Counted from the first letter of the stretch, positions 38,701 through 49,011 are shown. The stretch: 64,000 bases of DNA from Fasciola hepatica (GCA_948099385.1 CANUEZ040000068.1:268001-332000), one strand, 5' to 3'. Translations and numbers: made by a program. The notes: generated from the sequence alone by a model not told the origin.

Positions 38701-39129
38701 ATTGTCTATCATTCTGTGCTCTATTTGCATGTGCCGGTCGAGAACGCAGGTAGAAACAAGTTGGTTAGACAATGACTGACTCACGTAAGTGATGAAACTA
38801 GAATGAGCTTTGGGTGGTGTTTCGCGTCTCCCTGGTTGGGACCCAAGTGACTAGGATTGTCATTAACTAAAGTTATTCAGGGATGTGACTCAGTTTTGAA
38901 TCAATGGTGCAAATGCCACGTAGTCTCTCTCGTGTCCCGAAAATACGAAAAGCCAGTCGGATAATCTAAATGACATAAGAACAACAATTGTGAGATAAAG
39001 AAGAAAAATCCTTGGGTTTTATTATTTAGTGACAGCCCCATTTAATGTACACCACCTCATTTCCTTTGTTGCGTAAGTTTTTGCTGTTTTGACCCCAATC
39101 TTAGATTCAATCCTTGTAATACTTGTGTA
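35728..39129. other. No supportable gene; some GC-richer patches
   Basis: Patches near 36.0, 36.3 and 37.2-37.5 kb are richer in G+C than their flanks and could be decayed repeats, but no domain could be read in any frame. The frames 36922-37210 overlap on both strands. Confidence 0.5.
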
Positions 39130-39202
39130 TATACGAGTACGTGTACAAGTATATCTATATATGTATATATATGTGAACATGTTCATATATATATATATAT
39201 AT
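39130..39202. repeat. Degenerate AT-rich tract at the end of repeat copy 1
   Basis: A perfect AT run (about 39185-39202) borders the repeat copy. Beyond it are imperfect TATA, GTATAT and ACATGT runs. Confidence 0.9.
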
Positions 39203-39300
39203 TGATAATAAGTAGTATGTAAGCTGGTGGACAAAATCTCTCCGGTAGCACACGACCGGTTTCGCGGTTGTTGCTGCTCATCAGGTATGCGTACCCGGTA
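39203..39300 (-). repeat. Interspersed repeat, copy 1, ending in an AT microsatellite
   Basis: This is the partner of the repeat at 31691-31790 in the same orientation. It includes the shared segment around CAACAACCGCGAAACC and the downstream GTGTGCT, TTTT and CATACT stretches, then (AT)n. Similarity fades just upstream of the CTGATGA motif. A microsatellite at one end is common for retroposed or Penelope-type fragments. It contains the hammerhead-like motif annotated separately. Confidence 0.65.
39255..39299 (-). ncRNA. Hammerhead ribozyme-like motif
   Basis: Reading the minus strand, CTGATGA (39284-39278) is followed by GCAG (39277-39274), a six-base loop CAACAA (39273-39268), CCGC (39267-39264) and GAAA (39263-39260). 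This is the invariant hammerhead core with a stem II of three pairs plus one A-C mismatch. Stem III can form between ACCGG (39299-39295) and CCGGT (39259-39255). A short stem I is possible as GTA-CGCA-TAC (39294-39285) immediately before CTGATGA. The two bases normally present at the cleavage site (UH, between stem III and stem I) appear to be missing. An alternative stem III using the downstream ACCGG also lacks the U. Known hammerheads occur in Penelope-like elements. This copy is probably a degenerate relative of an active one. Confidence 0.6.
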
Positions 39301-39350
39301 CTCCTCTGCCCACTCGTTGTTATACTTGTACACTCCGATCTTATATGTTT

Positions 39351-39463
39351 ACTAGAATCTAATTTGAATCGTTTGGATTGATAAATCACAGTTGTAATTC
39401 ATTTGTGGGCTCTTCAATGAAGACTATCCATTCACACTCCAGACGATTTAAATTAGATTCTAG

Positions 39464-39464
<1 letters not shown>
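39351..39464. repeat. Inverted repeat, 26-bp arms with 61-bp spacer
   Basis: The left arm (about 39352-39377, beginning with CTAGAATC after the first base) is the reverse complement of the right arm 39439-39464, with 24 of 26 positions matching. The two differences are both transitions. The right arm runs straight into an AT microsatellite at 39467-39506, and the left arm is about 50 bp from the hammerhead-like motif. Inverted partial copies are a known arrangement of Penelope-like elements, and two fragments inserted head to head would also explain it. Confidence 0.75.

Positions 39465-39466
<2 letters not shown>

Positions 39467-39506
<40 letters not shown>
39467..39506. repeat. (AT)20 microsatellite next to the inverted repeat
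   Basis: A perfect AT tract starts directly after the right arm of the inverted repeat. A short self-complementary segment follows (TTCTTCACTGGAGAAGTGAA, about 39509-39528). Confidence 0.95.
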
Positions 39507-39508
<2 letters not shown>

Positions 39509-39529
39509 TTCTTCACTGGAGAAGTGAAT

Positions 39530-41780
39530 GTTTATCATGTGAGAGAATGTCACTCCTGATAACCTCAGAATCAAAGATTCCTGAAATCAATCTCCGAGTT
39601 TTATTCGAACCGTGACTAGGTTGCTCCTGATGACTTTCATTTCGGCTAAAACAGTTTTATGCTTTCATTAGGGCTTTCCGGCATAAGATGAATGTACTTG
39701 ATGAAAAAAGAATTTTACTTTGTATTTCATTGAAATATATTTTTACAAAGCGTTCACATTGAATTTTAAATATATTCACGGCGTGATATTTGTTCTTCAG
39801 TATGAGAGTCTGTGGTTGATAGCTGTGGGGCATACTGGATGAATTTACTTTTTGATAAACATGAAATGATAACAGTGTGGGTGTCAGTGAAATCCTGAAT
39901 AGAGACGTATGACGGACAAAACTGACTAATTGTAAACAGAAGCGCAATTGCATTGCACCTATCAGGAACAGGTTGGAATGAAACGTGGTAATTCATTTGT
40001 TCACCGAATGGATGTGTTCCTTTAGTTTTATGTTGTTCCGAATATAGTGTTGCTAGAAAAGGCTGCAAAATCCATACAATATACTCTGAATAATTCTAGC
40101 AAGTATGAAGCCATCACTGGCTGATCTCAGTGTCATTGATGGCAGTTTCGAAAGACAATTTGCTTTTTTTAGTTGGGTTTCACAGTTTAGCTACTGCAGT
40201 CATGTTCGGTAGCCAAAGTGTAATTTCGAACCTATTGAATGAACTGCCGGTGATTTTTGGTAGTGAACTAGTTTTCCATGACATTGTTGTGTAATTTATT
40301 TGTATGAACCTTGTGGGCATGTGAGGCTTGATAAGATCAAATGCAAGAAGAGGATCATACCTGGATTTCTCAGGATTTATAAAAAGCACTGCCTTTAAAG
40401 TAAGCTCCAAATCCTTTGTCCCAGTCAGACAAACATTGGTCTACTTTGCCTCTGCAAATTGAAGGCCCACTTTATCCTCAAAGCTATGGAAAATCCCTCG
40501 ACACGCGAGCCAAAATACGTTTACTGTAAACGAGGACCAAAATCCTCTGTGAGACAGCTTTGGGCATGCGAAGACATATACCCCTGAGTGGACGGAAGAG
40601 ATCAATAATCTAAAGGCCGTGGAGAAAGTCTGCTGAAATGAAAGGACTACACCAATTCTTTGGTAGGATTCGCTCCAGTCAAATGGTGAATAAATGTAAA
40701 CGGAATGACCGGCAAACTTGTATCCATACGCCAAAGGTTTCTGCCAGAACATGATTCAAAAGAGCTAGTTGTGCTCATTCGACAAGGAACCCGAGTGATG
40801 CTAGAGAAGCTAGTATCACAAAACACTCACGAAATTCCATCGATATCCCTGCTGAAGCATCCACCAACATACTCACCACGCACATCCGCAATCACGAGAC
40901 CTGACTATCCTTCACGATAAACGATACACAGAAAGGTAAACTAAGTAAGTATGAGAGTACTGTCCAGAACGGGGAGATGCATGTGCAGCTTAAAGCCGGG
41001 AGAAAAATATCTTGCAGAACCACTATGACTAGGACTTTCAAATCGACCATTAAGTGGCCACTTTCAATAAATCTACTGAGGTAAAACTATTCATTGTGGC
41101 TTAACTCACGCCTCAGCACTCTTTTGTGAGCACATCGAAAGCTTACTCAAATGTACTCAAACAGCCGGTAAATTTCATTATGGACACTTCAGCCTCTGTC
41201 ATTCCCCAGGTCACCAAATGTGAGAACGATAAGGCGAATTCAGTCACGCACGTGTTTATTCGATCTATCTTCGACGTTTGATGATACTTTTCACTTACGC
41301 TCCGCCGTCGGACTAGGATAATTCATTGCCTCATTTTTCAACTCGGTCATTCAAAGAATAAACGCATGAAATCTAGAAAACAATATTCCAACCCTGTGGT
41401 CAAACATTCTGAAGTACTGCAAGACATCGGTGATTCTTCGTACCTTTTTCAACCAACAGAAATGATGTGTTCGTCCATCCCTAAGATTATATTTTAAAAA
41501 TCAATTTGACTTACTCTCCGATGGGCAAATCTGATGGTAGATTTGCAAGCCATAGTCAAAGTGGTTCTGCAAAATATTTTGCTCCCGGCTTAAAGCTGCA
41601 CAAGCATCTCCCCGTTTTTGAAAGTACGTTCATACCCACTTAGTTCACCTAACTGAAACTGAAAATAAGTTTCATTCGTTTGTGAAACTAGTATTGGAAA
41701 AGGTTAACTACGGTGACTGTAACGTTGACAGATTACGAACGATTTCGACTACGCTGTATTACTGGACAATACATTTTTAC
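39530..41780. other. No firm gene; minus-strand coding hints at 40.35-40.75 kb
   Basis: A minus frame at 40441-40752 (SFTVNVFWLACRGIFHSFED) is followed in another frame by DQCLSDWDKGFGAYFKGSAF and a stop near 40375, with an AATTTGCAG acceptor between them. This could be the end of a gene, but the frames cannot be resolved by eye. The rest is featureless. Confidence 0.3.
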
Positions 41781-42045
41781 CTTAATTTGCATTTCCTCGC
41801 TTTTTTCTTCTTGCAAGTTATCATCGGCTAGACTTCGTAAACAAGTTAGAACTGCACACTTAACACAACAGCATAGAAACTCCAGTTCGCGAGTGTTTGC
41901 AACCACTTTCGTGTATTTGTTGGCAGTGTTCAAATAACGATCATTTATTGACTCGTACGAGAGGAAATCCGCATTTGTTCCCCCGGAACGGCTTTGAGGC
42001 TGACTGGTAATGACAGTACGACGAAAGCCGTATTCACAAATGAAT
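41781..42045 (-). CDS. Candidate internal exon with strong donor
   Basis: The minus frame ends in phase at AATTAAG|GTAAAAATG (exon end 41781), a good donor. A GAAGCCGCAG acceptor precedes LQVSFICEYGFRRT near 42045. It reads SINDRYLNTANKYTKVVANT, ELEFLCCCVKCAVLTCLRSL and DDNLQEEKSEEMQIK: a Cys-rich hydrophobic patch followed by an acidic helix. No family is recognised. Confidence 0.27.
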
Positions 42046-42395
42046 GATACTTGCAACTGCGGCTTCTTTCGCGACCAGAATTTTGTTTGCATTTTAAAGT
42101 TATTTCAAAGTTAATGTGGATTGGGATCTGGATGATATGATAGCCAAGAACTAATTTTCTAAGGAATAATTTACCACTGGTCAGTGAAATAATTATATTT
42201 ACAGTTGTTCTTCTATACTCGTCGGAATATTGCTAACAGAGCCGTCGAAATACATCAGTAACATTATGTAACCAATGCCCTATCACAAATGTCATTTTAA
42301 AATTTTAATTCGTCAAACATTTCTTAGCTCACCTTCGTTCCACACTGAGGATCTAGTGGTTTTCTGCTTACCAAGTTATTAAATACCACTCCCCT

Positions 42396-42837
42396 TGTAA
42401 CGACGAATGGTAGGGTGAGGGGACGATTTGATTATCAAGGCAAACGAAGGACCCAAAAGAGGATTAAAGACAAAGGAATGGAGGGCGAATAGGTTGGAGG
42501 CTTCCCGAAGCAGATAAAAGGAGGCATACGGACTACCAGAGGGAAAGTAGCGGAATCTCCGGCAACCAGCAAGATAGCTTAGTTGAGGGGCTACTGATCA
42601 ATCAGTCAATTGAGACAATCGGACCATGCGAATAGAAATGATGCCCAAGTGACGCAAGCTATCGGCCACGGGCAATTAGCCAGAATGCAGCCGAAGCACT
42701 CAAGCAGCCGCAGGAGCAATGTTAGTGCCACACAGTCTGGAAAAAGGTCTATACAAACGATTGTACTTTTTCTATGACTTGACTTGTTTGGTCGTTGGAA
42801 TACAAGCATCCTATCCGTTGTTGTTGTCCTTGTTACA
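42396..42837. mobile_element. Possible solo LTR
   Basis: The segment starts TGTAACGACGA and ends with ...TTGTTACA, giving a short terminal inverted repeat (TGTAAC/GTTACA, with partial matching further in). At about 440 bp it is a typical size for a Gypsy-type LTR. The interior is richer in G+C than the flanks and has a TATA-like AGATAAAA near 42511. I see no convincing target-site duplication (CCCCT before, CTATC after) and no second copy in the window, so this is a suggestion only. The 84-codon minus frame 42606-42860 inside it shows no domain. Confidence 0.3.
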
Positions 42838-44160
42838 CTATCAGCGCTTTCAGTAGGCAACAGTGAGGTTTGAAGCCCTCGAGGTGGTTTGAGAATAACT
42901 AATCAACTTCCACGCCAGCCCTACAATATTCGAACAATAAACCACTTCAACGTATCTCTTGGAGAACATTCTTTATTATCCACTTTACTCTTTGGACGGA
43001 ACACAATCTGAAAAATAAAGGAGCGACAAATGACTCTATTTTCCGGCTAGGGGAACATTTCTTTTACGATAGATGTACAGAGCTCACTAACTTTGGTTAC
43101 AAATCCAATAGGATGGATGTATTTCTCCGCAACATAAGAGTAAAGACTGAGAGTTGAGCCACCGGATAAAAGAAACCGGTTTTCAGCTTCAACTCAGAAT
43201 TTCCTTTGCCGTATAGTCCTAATACAATCCAGAAATGCTTCATTCGAAAACCCTTAGTATTGGTCCTTTTCTCCAACTTTCTTTTGTTCAAGCATTAGTC
43301 GTAGGAAGCTCAAACAGATCTCCTCAGAAAGAGCCAAATTAGTTTATTTTGCCACCCAAAATGTAGGACACTCGAACCTTAGTTTTATTTACTTGAGAAC
43401 CTTGTTTAGTCACCTACTGGAAACCGGGAAAGCCGCCCGGTTCAAGTGAACAACTTCAAATTTGACTGTGACTTTGGGTTTAATTATTCCCCACTGATTG
43501 ACTGTTCTACACCCATCTATGCTGTCATTTGTTCATTGCATGAAAAGAACTGGTCCTCGTAGTTTGTTGTGTTCTTCTACAAACGATCAGAACTATTTAT
43601 GATCGAAAATACTGTTGCATTTTGTTCCTCATCAGACTGAACGGATTATACATACCAAGTAATTCTACTTCAAACTGTGAATCCATGATTTCCGCAGACT
43701 GTTTTCAAGAGCACATTACCAGCAAGCACGTCCACCCTAAACGAACTATCTTCACGAATGCATGATGTGGCTTTGTAAACTGAGCTTGGACCCATTCAGG
43801 CCCATAATTTTCTGGTAGCTGGAAAGCAAATGTCAACGGAAAATCCCAAGAGGTCACTTATATTGTGATTCTTTTGGTAGCAACTTTTAAAGCGGTAAAC
43901 TGCAGTCAGAGGGATTATTTTTTCAGTGTCTTTGAGTAAAGCAATATTTGAGAAGAGCAAAATCATATGACGCACGTAATTGCAAGTCTACAGCGTGAGA
44001 ACATTAGAATTAACATATTTCGTTACTCTTGTCAACCGCGGACGTAAAACTTGTCAGTTTTTATACATGGTACAGTAGAGGGGGGGTGATTGCAACAGTA
44101 AAGTAGGCACAATCGAAAGCTCCTACAGTACGTACGTTGGGGTAAGTGAAGTCTGTCGTG
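42838..44160. other. No gene; probable 3' flank of the Penelope-like element near 44.0-44.16 kb
   Basis: Sequence on the 3' side of the RT/GIY-YIG frame. No hammerhead core (CTGATGA with GAAAC) or microsatellite tail was found here, so the 3' boundary of the element cannot be set. A G7 run lies near 44085. Confidence 0.45.
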
Positions 44161-45300
44161 TTAACGCCAAGGTAAACAAAAATTTTGGGTTAATCGTTTT
44201 TGTGTACAGAGTGTTGGCTGATGCATCATGATTAGAATAGCTTCACTGAACGCTAGTAATTTCGCTACCGGATTGCGCAACAATGCTTTGAAACACTGGG
44301 TCAGGTCAACTTTGTGACCTGATGCAATCAAGTGTCTTCCAATGGAAGAAGCTGGCGGTTTCACGTCGTTGTGTAATGCCCCAACAGGTTGCGTAATCAA
44401 GTTTGAAAGCCATTTGGTTATGTGTTCTGACATTCGTTGAGTCAAGCAACGATCCGTCCTGCCAATGTATACGTCACCGCAACTGCAAGTGAACTGATAG
44501 ACAATATGTGAGACATTGGGATCAGCAAGACTGTTTGAGTGATTTTGAAAACATAACCTTTTGGTCGTCTGCAGCAAACGCAACTGCGCTGCTGTGTATG
44601 CGTGCCTTAGAGCTGACTTGAGATTACAATTTATTTGATTGAATAAATGATCTCCTTTAAAAGACAAAGTGATAAAAACTTGCTTCTTTTCCACGTTCAT
44701 TGTTTTCTCGCGCACAAGTCTCGGCCTCTGATGTTGTCTGATAAAGTTCTCCGGATAACCGTTAGCCAGCAGCGTTCTTTTTATGAACTCTTCTTCGTTT
44801 TGTATTTGATTTTCTGTACAATTTTTCTGGGCTCTGTTGAAGAGAGTTCTGACCAATCCAAGTTTGTAAGTCACTGGGGCGAAGCTGGAGAAATGTAAAT
44901 AACGACCGCCCCACGTTGCTTTTCGGTGGATTCTGCGCTGTAGAGTCCCATCCAGACGCCTGGTTAACAGAATATCTAGAAAGGACAAACTATTATCACG
45001 TTCTTCTTCGTGAGATACACTGAGTTTCGGGTGAATAGAGTTAAGAACGTTAACAAAAGGGATAACACGTTCTTCAGTCGTAAAAATTGAAATATCATCC
45101 ACGTATCGTCTATAAAATAGAAATTGGGAAATATTATCACAGAGCTGTTTTTTGATCATACCCAAAAATACATCTGCCAAGGTTGGGCCCGGAGGGCTTC
45201 CCATGGCCACACCATCCGTTTGTTTGTAAGCTTTACCTTCAAAATTGAACCGAATGTTTGGGGGTAGATCGCAACCACAGTAAAGTTGACGGGTTGGCAT
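44161..45300 (-). CDS. Penelope-like retroelement: reverse transcriptase C-terminal half plus GIY-YIG endonuclease
   Basis: This is one uninterrupted 379-codon frame. Residues 27-47 (QTDGVAMGSP...LADVFLG) are the reverse-transcriptase block that precedes the catalytic site, and residues 66-69 are YVDD, carrying two of the metal-binding aspartates. The thumb-like segment follows (SFLDILLTRR at about 106-115). From about residue 265 it changes to a GIY-YIG nuclease: VYQFTCSCGDVYIG at 267-280, Arg281, Arg289, EH at 292-293, then Glu353 and a C-terminal PTLC segment where many GIY-YIG nucleases have P-x-L-N. The RT plus C-terminal GIY-YIG order is specific to Penelope-like elements, which use the nuclease for target-primed integration. 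The frame starts inside the RT: the fingers and the first catalytic aspartate block are missing. Upstream in the same frame a stop occurs about 20 codons before the first Met, so the copy is 5'-truncated although otherwise intact. The Met start is nominal. Confidence 0.93.
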   Translation of the reverse strand: MPTRQLYCGCDLPPNIRFNFEGKAYKQTDGVAMGSPPGPTLADVFLGMIKKQLCDNISQFLFYRRYVDDISIFTTEERVIPFVNVLNSIHPKLSVSHEEERDNSLSFLDILLTRRLDGTLQRRIHRKATWGGRYLHFSSFAPVTYKLGLVRTLFNRAQKNCTENQIQNEEEFIKRTLLANGYPENFIRQHQRPRLVREKTMNVEKKQVFITLSFKGDHLFNQINCNLKSALRHAYTAAQLRLLQTTKRLCFQNHSNSLADPNVSHIVYQFTCSCGDVYIGRTDRCLTQRMSEHITKWLSNLITQPVGALHNDVKPPASSIGRHLIASGHKVDLTQCFKALLRNPVAKLLAFSEAILIMMHQPTLCTQKRLTQNFCLPWR

Positions 45301-45365
45301 GTGAAACGCGCCACTGCGATTCTTGATGAAACCGGTTCCCAGGTAGGCAGAGAGAAATTATTGCA
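45301..45365 (-). pseudogene. Broken upstream edge of the Penelope-like RT
   Basis: On the minus strand the RT frame continues for about 20 codons upstream of the nominal Met (segment YLGTGFIKNRSGAFH just before the Met) and then meets a TAA. I do not see the N-terminal RT blocks in any of the three frames further upstream. The neighbouring frame here (45239-45433) is only an out-of-frame reading of the same DNA. The simplest reading is 5' truncation at or near this point, which is usual for target-primed retroelements. Confidence 0.5.
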
Positions 45366-45404
45366 TCGATTTTAAGGTACTGGTACTCTTTTCCGTCCGG
45401 GCTT

Positions 45405-46245
45405 TTATGAGTCGCATTGATAAGGCAAAACATGGCTTTCTGCGCCGATAAAATTGATGGTAAGAGAGCCGCTACGACCTAGTCTGACTTCGAATGAGAA
45501 GGCGATATCCGGTTCATAGTCTTGTGTTGTGCGGTTTTCTTTGTCTGACTTCCAACCTCCGTGGGAGCCCTCAGATTTCAGTGTCGCATAAAGACAGCCT
45601 TCCAGAGAGTGAAGGGGTACTTTTCGCATTACTGACACCTCAGACACTGGAGCAGCACAGGGCGGGTCGCTTCCCGGGGAGGTCGGAGCATAAATAATAG
45701 AGCGGGTAGGAGACATTCGTGGGTGTATGGTACAAGAGACGTCCCTAGCGTCACTCGCCCTATTTCGAGGTTGCACCACTAGTCTTTCCACAACGAAGTG
45801 CAGACTGAATGGCAGCGGTTTGTTGTCACTTAGATGCCGGTAGGTAACTAGGAGCTTATTTACCACTTGAATGTGATAAATCCAACCCGAAGGTCCATGC
45901 AACCCTGTTATTCATACAGGTCTCCTTCAAGCTCGTTGAAATATACAGAAAATCACCTCCGCCAATTCAGAAGGAGCTGTTTATGCATGCTGAAATCCAT
46001 CTCGTGGAAGATTTTGGAACTCCAGTATCCTAAACCTTGCTTATTCTGCCTATCGACTGGTTGGCTGCTAAGTGGCCGATAGAGCATGCTTCAGCTCTGT
46101 GTAGTCATAGGCGACATATGGGTACCATAGGGAGAACAGAGAGGCGGAAGATACTCCAAGGGCTGGACGGTCTACAATCTCAGACATGCTGGCCCTGTCA
46201 GCTACCTTATACAAGTCTCAAGTTGACGGTAATGGGATGATGACA
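45405..46245. other. GC-richer unassigned block upstream of the Penelope-like RT
   Basis: This stretch is visibly richer in G+C than its surroundings. It has a 165-codon open frame on the minus strand (45405-45902) and shorter ones on plus (45494-45697, 45867-46082, 46037-46240). None shows a motif I recognise. Open frames are long by chance where stops are rarer, so coding is not established. The base composition and the position next to a truncated retroelement suggest remnants of another mobile element, or older flanking repeat DNA. It is not the missing N-terminus of the RT, whose conserved blocks I could not find here. Confidence 0.3.
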
Positions 46246-46806
46246 TTGGTTTATTCGTAAGAACGTTGAATTCATGCTCAAATTGTAAAATATTTGGCGA
46301 AGAATAAGTACCGAAAAAAATTCATGTAATGTTTCAGAATATCCGGCTATTTTCATTAGCCAACCACGAGTTTCAGGGTTGTCCACAATGTCTGTAACAG
46401 TCCTGATTGCTATTCTAAATCGTCCGTGAAAGTCAGACCGCATTTAATTAGCAGCCTTAGGTGAAATTCATGTCTCTCAGAATGTCATACCCACCACGCT
46501 CCAGATTTTCCGTCTCGAATTCTAACCTGCGCCAATTCAGAGCAACTTTTGATAAGTGACAGCATGAACCGGAGGATAAAGGTCCAAGTAATTTTCACTT
46601 ATTTTCCATTCATCGGACCATGTGGGTTAAATAGAATAAAGCATTCAGGTTATTTATCAAACAGTGTACTAATGACTGACATAACTCTGAGCGAGTAATT
46701 CATGAATAACGATTTGGTTACAGGTACTAATGGCGGAGGTTTCAGAGTCTGCTAAAAGTAACCAATGTGCAAATAGTAAACTAGTTTGCATTTTTTAACA
46801 TATCAA

Positions 46807-47331
46807 TCACGGGGTCGCCGAATCATGTTGAAAATTTTGTTCGATTTTCTGTGGAAAATACACCAAGCAAATCCCGCTGTTGTTAACCACTATTAAAGGT
46901 GACAATCCAGTGTAAATGTTTCGGTTGACATCAGCTAAGTTCAGCAAATAACTTTTGTTCATAGTAATGACAGTCGAAATGGAAGCTCGTACTTTCAATA
47001 ATATCAATGGATAAGACGTATAACAAATATATTTTAACAGAAGTAACTCGACAGGGCCTCTATTCGTAACTGAGTCTGGCAATCTATATTCCTTTAAATC
47101 TAGTGCTTGTTCCGAACCATAACTATTCGAGTAGCCGGAACTCACGAACATTTCAATGAGAGGTAATACTGACACAAGCTTTGCATCATTCTTCGGAACT
47201 ATTTCCCCAAGAATACCATTCAAGTGACTTTGAAAGTGCTTTTCTTGTACCTGACTAGGATATTCCCAGTGACAGCTCGAACTGTGTGAACTGCATGTTC
47301 TCGACCCTGTTTTCTGCTCAAGTGTGCTCAA
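46807..47331 (-). CDS. Candidate large exon, unknown protein
   Basis: At 174 codons this is the longest frame after the retroelement RT and beyond easy chance expectation. The upstream edge reads TAGGCAAG, then TTGAGCACA, an acceptor-like junction, so the frame start is more likely a splice entry than a start codon. The content is globular: Ser/Thr/Cys-rich head (SRTCSSHSSSCHWEYPSQ), then AKLVSVLPLIEMFVSSGY, VELLLLKYICYTSYPLILLK, a beta-rich end (YTGLSPLIVVNNSGICLVYF) and a TGA. An internal CAGTCAG|GTACAAG would be a strong donor and may shorten the exon. I recognise no domain. Confidence 0.35.
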   Translation of the reverse strand: MSTLEQKTGSRTCSSHSSSCHWEYPSQVQEKHFQSHLNGILGEIVPKNDAKLVSVLPLIEMFVSSGYSNSYGSEQALDLKEYRLPDSVTNRGPVELLLLKYICYTSYPLILLKVRASISTVITMNKSYLLNLADVNRNIYTGLSPLIVVNNSGICLVYFPQKIEQNFQHDSATP

Positions 47332-48774
47332 TCTTGCCTATAGTCTAATCTGTTTGAGTGTCACTTCATTCGTGATGTTTTATTTTATTGATACGTCACA
47401 TTTTCCCTCCTAATATTTGTAAATGTTTGGAAAATACTGGAAATGAAGTTGTCTAATATGAGTTGCTGAAACTGATGAGCGTCACATTGTGCACGGTAAA
47501 GACTTAGTCTGTGTGGACAAGAGCAGATAGGATTCACATTTTTTGTGGCTATCATCATCCTAACGCGAACGAACTGATTTGGCAGTTCATCAGTTCTATT
47601 TCAGTAACTCAGTTTTCATCATCAGTTCAATTGTGGGAAATAATTCACGTCAAGTGAAGTTAGTGGTTCAACCATACACGCTTTAGTTGCTCAAGTCAAG
47701 GTAACCCAATATTGTTTTGTTTACACTCAGATATCTAGAATCCGATGCTACGAAATCGTTTTGATGCACGACGGAAGTAAATTCCAAGCACGGTTTGAAG
47801 AAAGACTTCAGATTAGTCTGCTTCTTAGCACATCCGAGAGAATATTTAGGTCAGTAGGTAATCTCAGTATATGAATAGTTGGAAATGATGTGTGGGAGAA
47901 AAGGCTGGTAATACAGTACGCAGATAGAGGATGTTCAAACTAGTCAACATTCTCGGTAAATATAATATCTTGAGGCATTCAGTCTTCTCCTGAACAACGC
48001 TGTATATTCCTTACGAATTTGGTATAATTCATTTTGGTACAAATTATCACATAGTATGGTTTTCAGGGACCCCACGGTGAATTTGAATTTTTTAGCAAGC
48101 TAACCGGGAGATGAGACAGGCGGATGTATAGACTTCGGAGCTTAACTCAGGCAAATGTACAGCCTCAAGCCCAAATAAACAGAATAAATGAATTATTAAA
48201 ATTGAACGGACAGTAAGACAAAATTCTCAGTCTGGTACATATACGACACGAAAGAAACTTAGTTGAATGCATAGCCTCACGAGTAAGAATACATCACCCA
48301 CAAGAGACCATGTAAGTGGAAAGAGGTTACCCTGAGAGCTTTTTATAACAAAATCTGAAAGATACACGACAAAGTAATCCAAGTTGTGATGCTCCCAAGA
48401 GAAAATTGTTTATAGGTGTGCTATTCAAAGGAGACACCGTAATGGACCTTGTCAGTAGACTTTTAACACGTGCAGTGAATGGAACATTCAACTCAGCTCG
48501 AGGTTTTTGCGACTACCCGAAGTTCCAACAGGGATTTGGTGCCAATGATCTGAACTTCAATGGTAGTCGTTTTTCATGTGCTAATGTATTGAAGCCTACA
48601 TTGGCCGGAAGAAAAAGCGAATATCCCAAAGAATTAAGGAATTTTGTCCACAATGCCTATAACCGGGAAGAACCGATATTATAGGGATTAGAATCTGGGG
48701 CTACTGTTGGACTCAGATCATCAAATAAACGCAGATTCGGCATCCTCAAGCGGTTATCAATGCCCCTACCTCCT

Positions 48775-49011
48775 CTAAGAAAAAAAACGAAACAACCGCA
48801 TACATATTCCATTACACACACTGGCCACCGGGGAGGCGATGAGCGTCCGTCTTTTAGCACCTGCTCTGTGCACAAGAAAATAATCGTTCAAGCCCCCCAA
48901 GTACCCTGGAAGAAGGTGAACCATACCCGCCCTAGTGACTTGGCTACGAACCATTTGACTGTCAAAACCTAGTCGTGCAGGTCGACGCATCCACCCGAGA
49001 ACAACCCTCAC
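48775..49011 (-). other. GC-richer segment with overlapping frames, possible repeat
   Basis: Between about 48.75 and 49.02 kb the DNA is clearly richer in G+C, with open frames on both strands (48657-48875 and 48775-49011 minus, 48760-48972 plus). The longest minus frame reads LGWMRRPARLGFDSQMVRSQV and GMVHLLPGYLGGLNDYFLVH. No known domain is present. The composition contrast is like that of the RTE relic, so an uncharacterised interspersed repeat is the best guess. Confidence 0.25.

Noticed and set aside
39022..39389. Minus frames reading through the hammerhead repeat (DEQQQPRNRSCATG and SNNRETGRVLP)
   Set aside because: The DNA is an interspersed repeat whose conservation follows a ribozyme fold. 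The second copy does not keep either reading frame in a meaningful way.
47470..47490. CTGATGAG, a possible second hammerhead
   Set aside because: No GAAAC follows a short stem. The same holds for CTGATGAG or CTGATGAGC near 50.78, 52.46, 53.58 and 60.50 kb.
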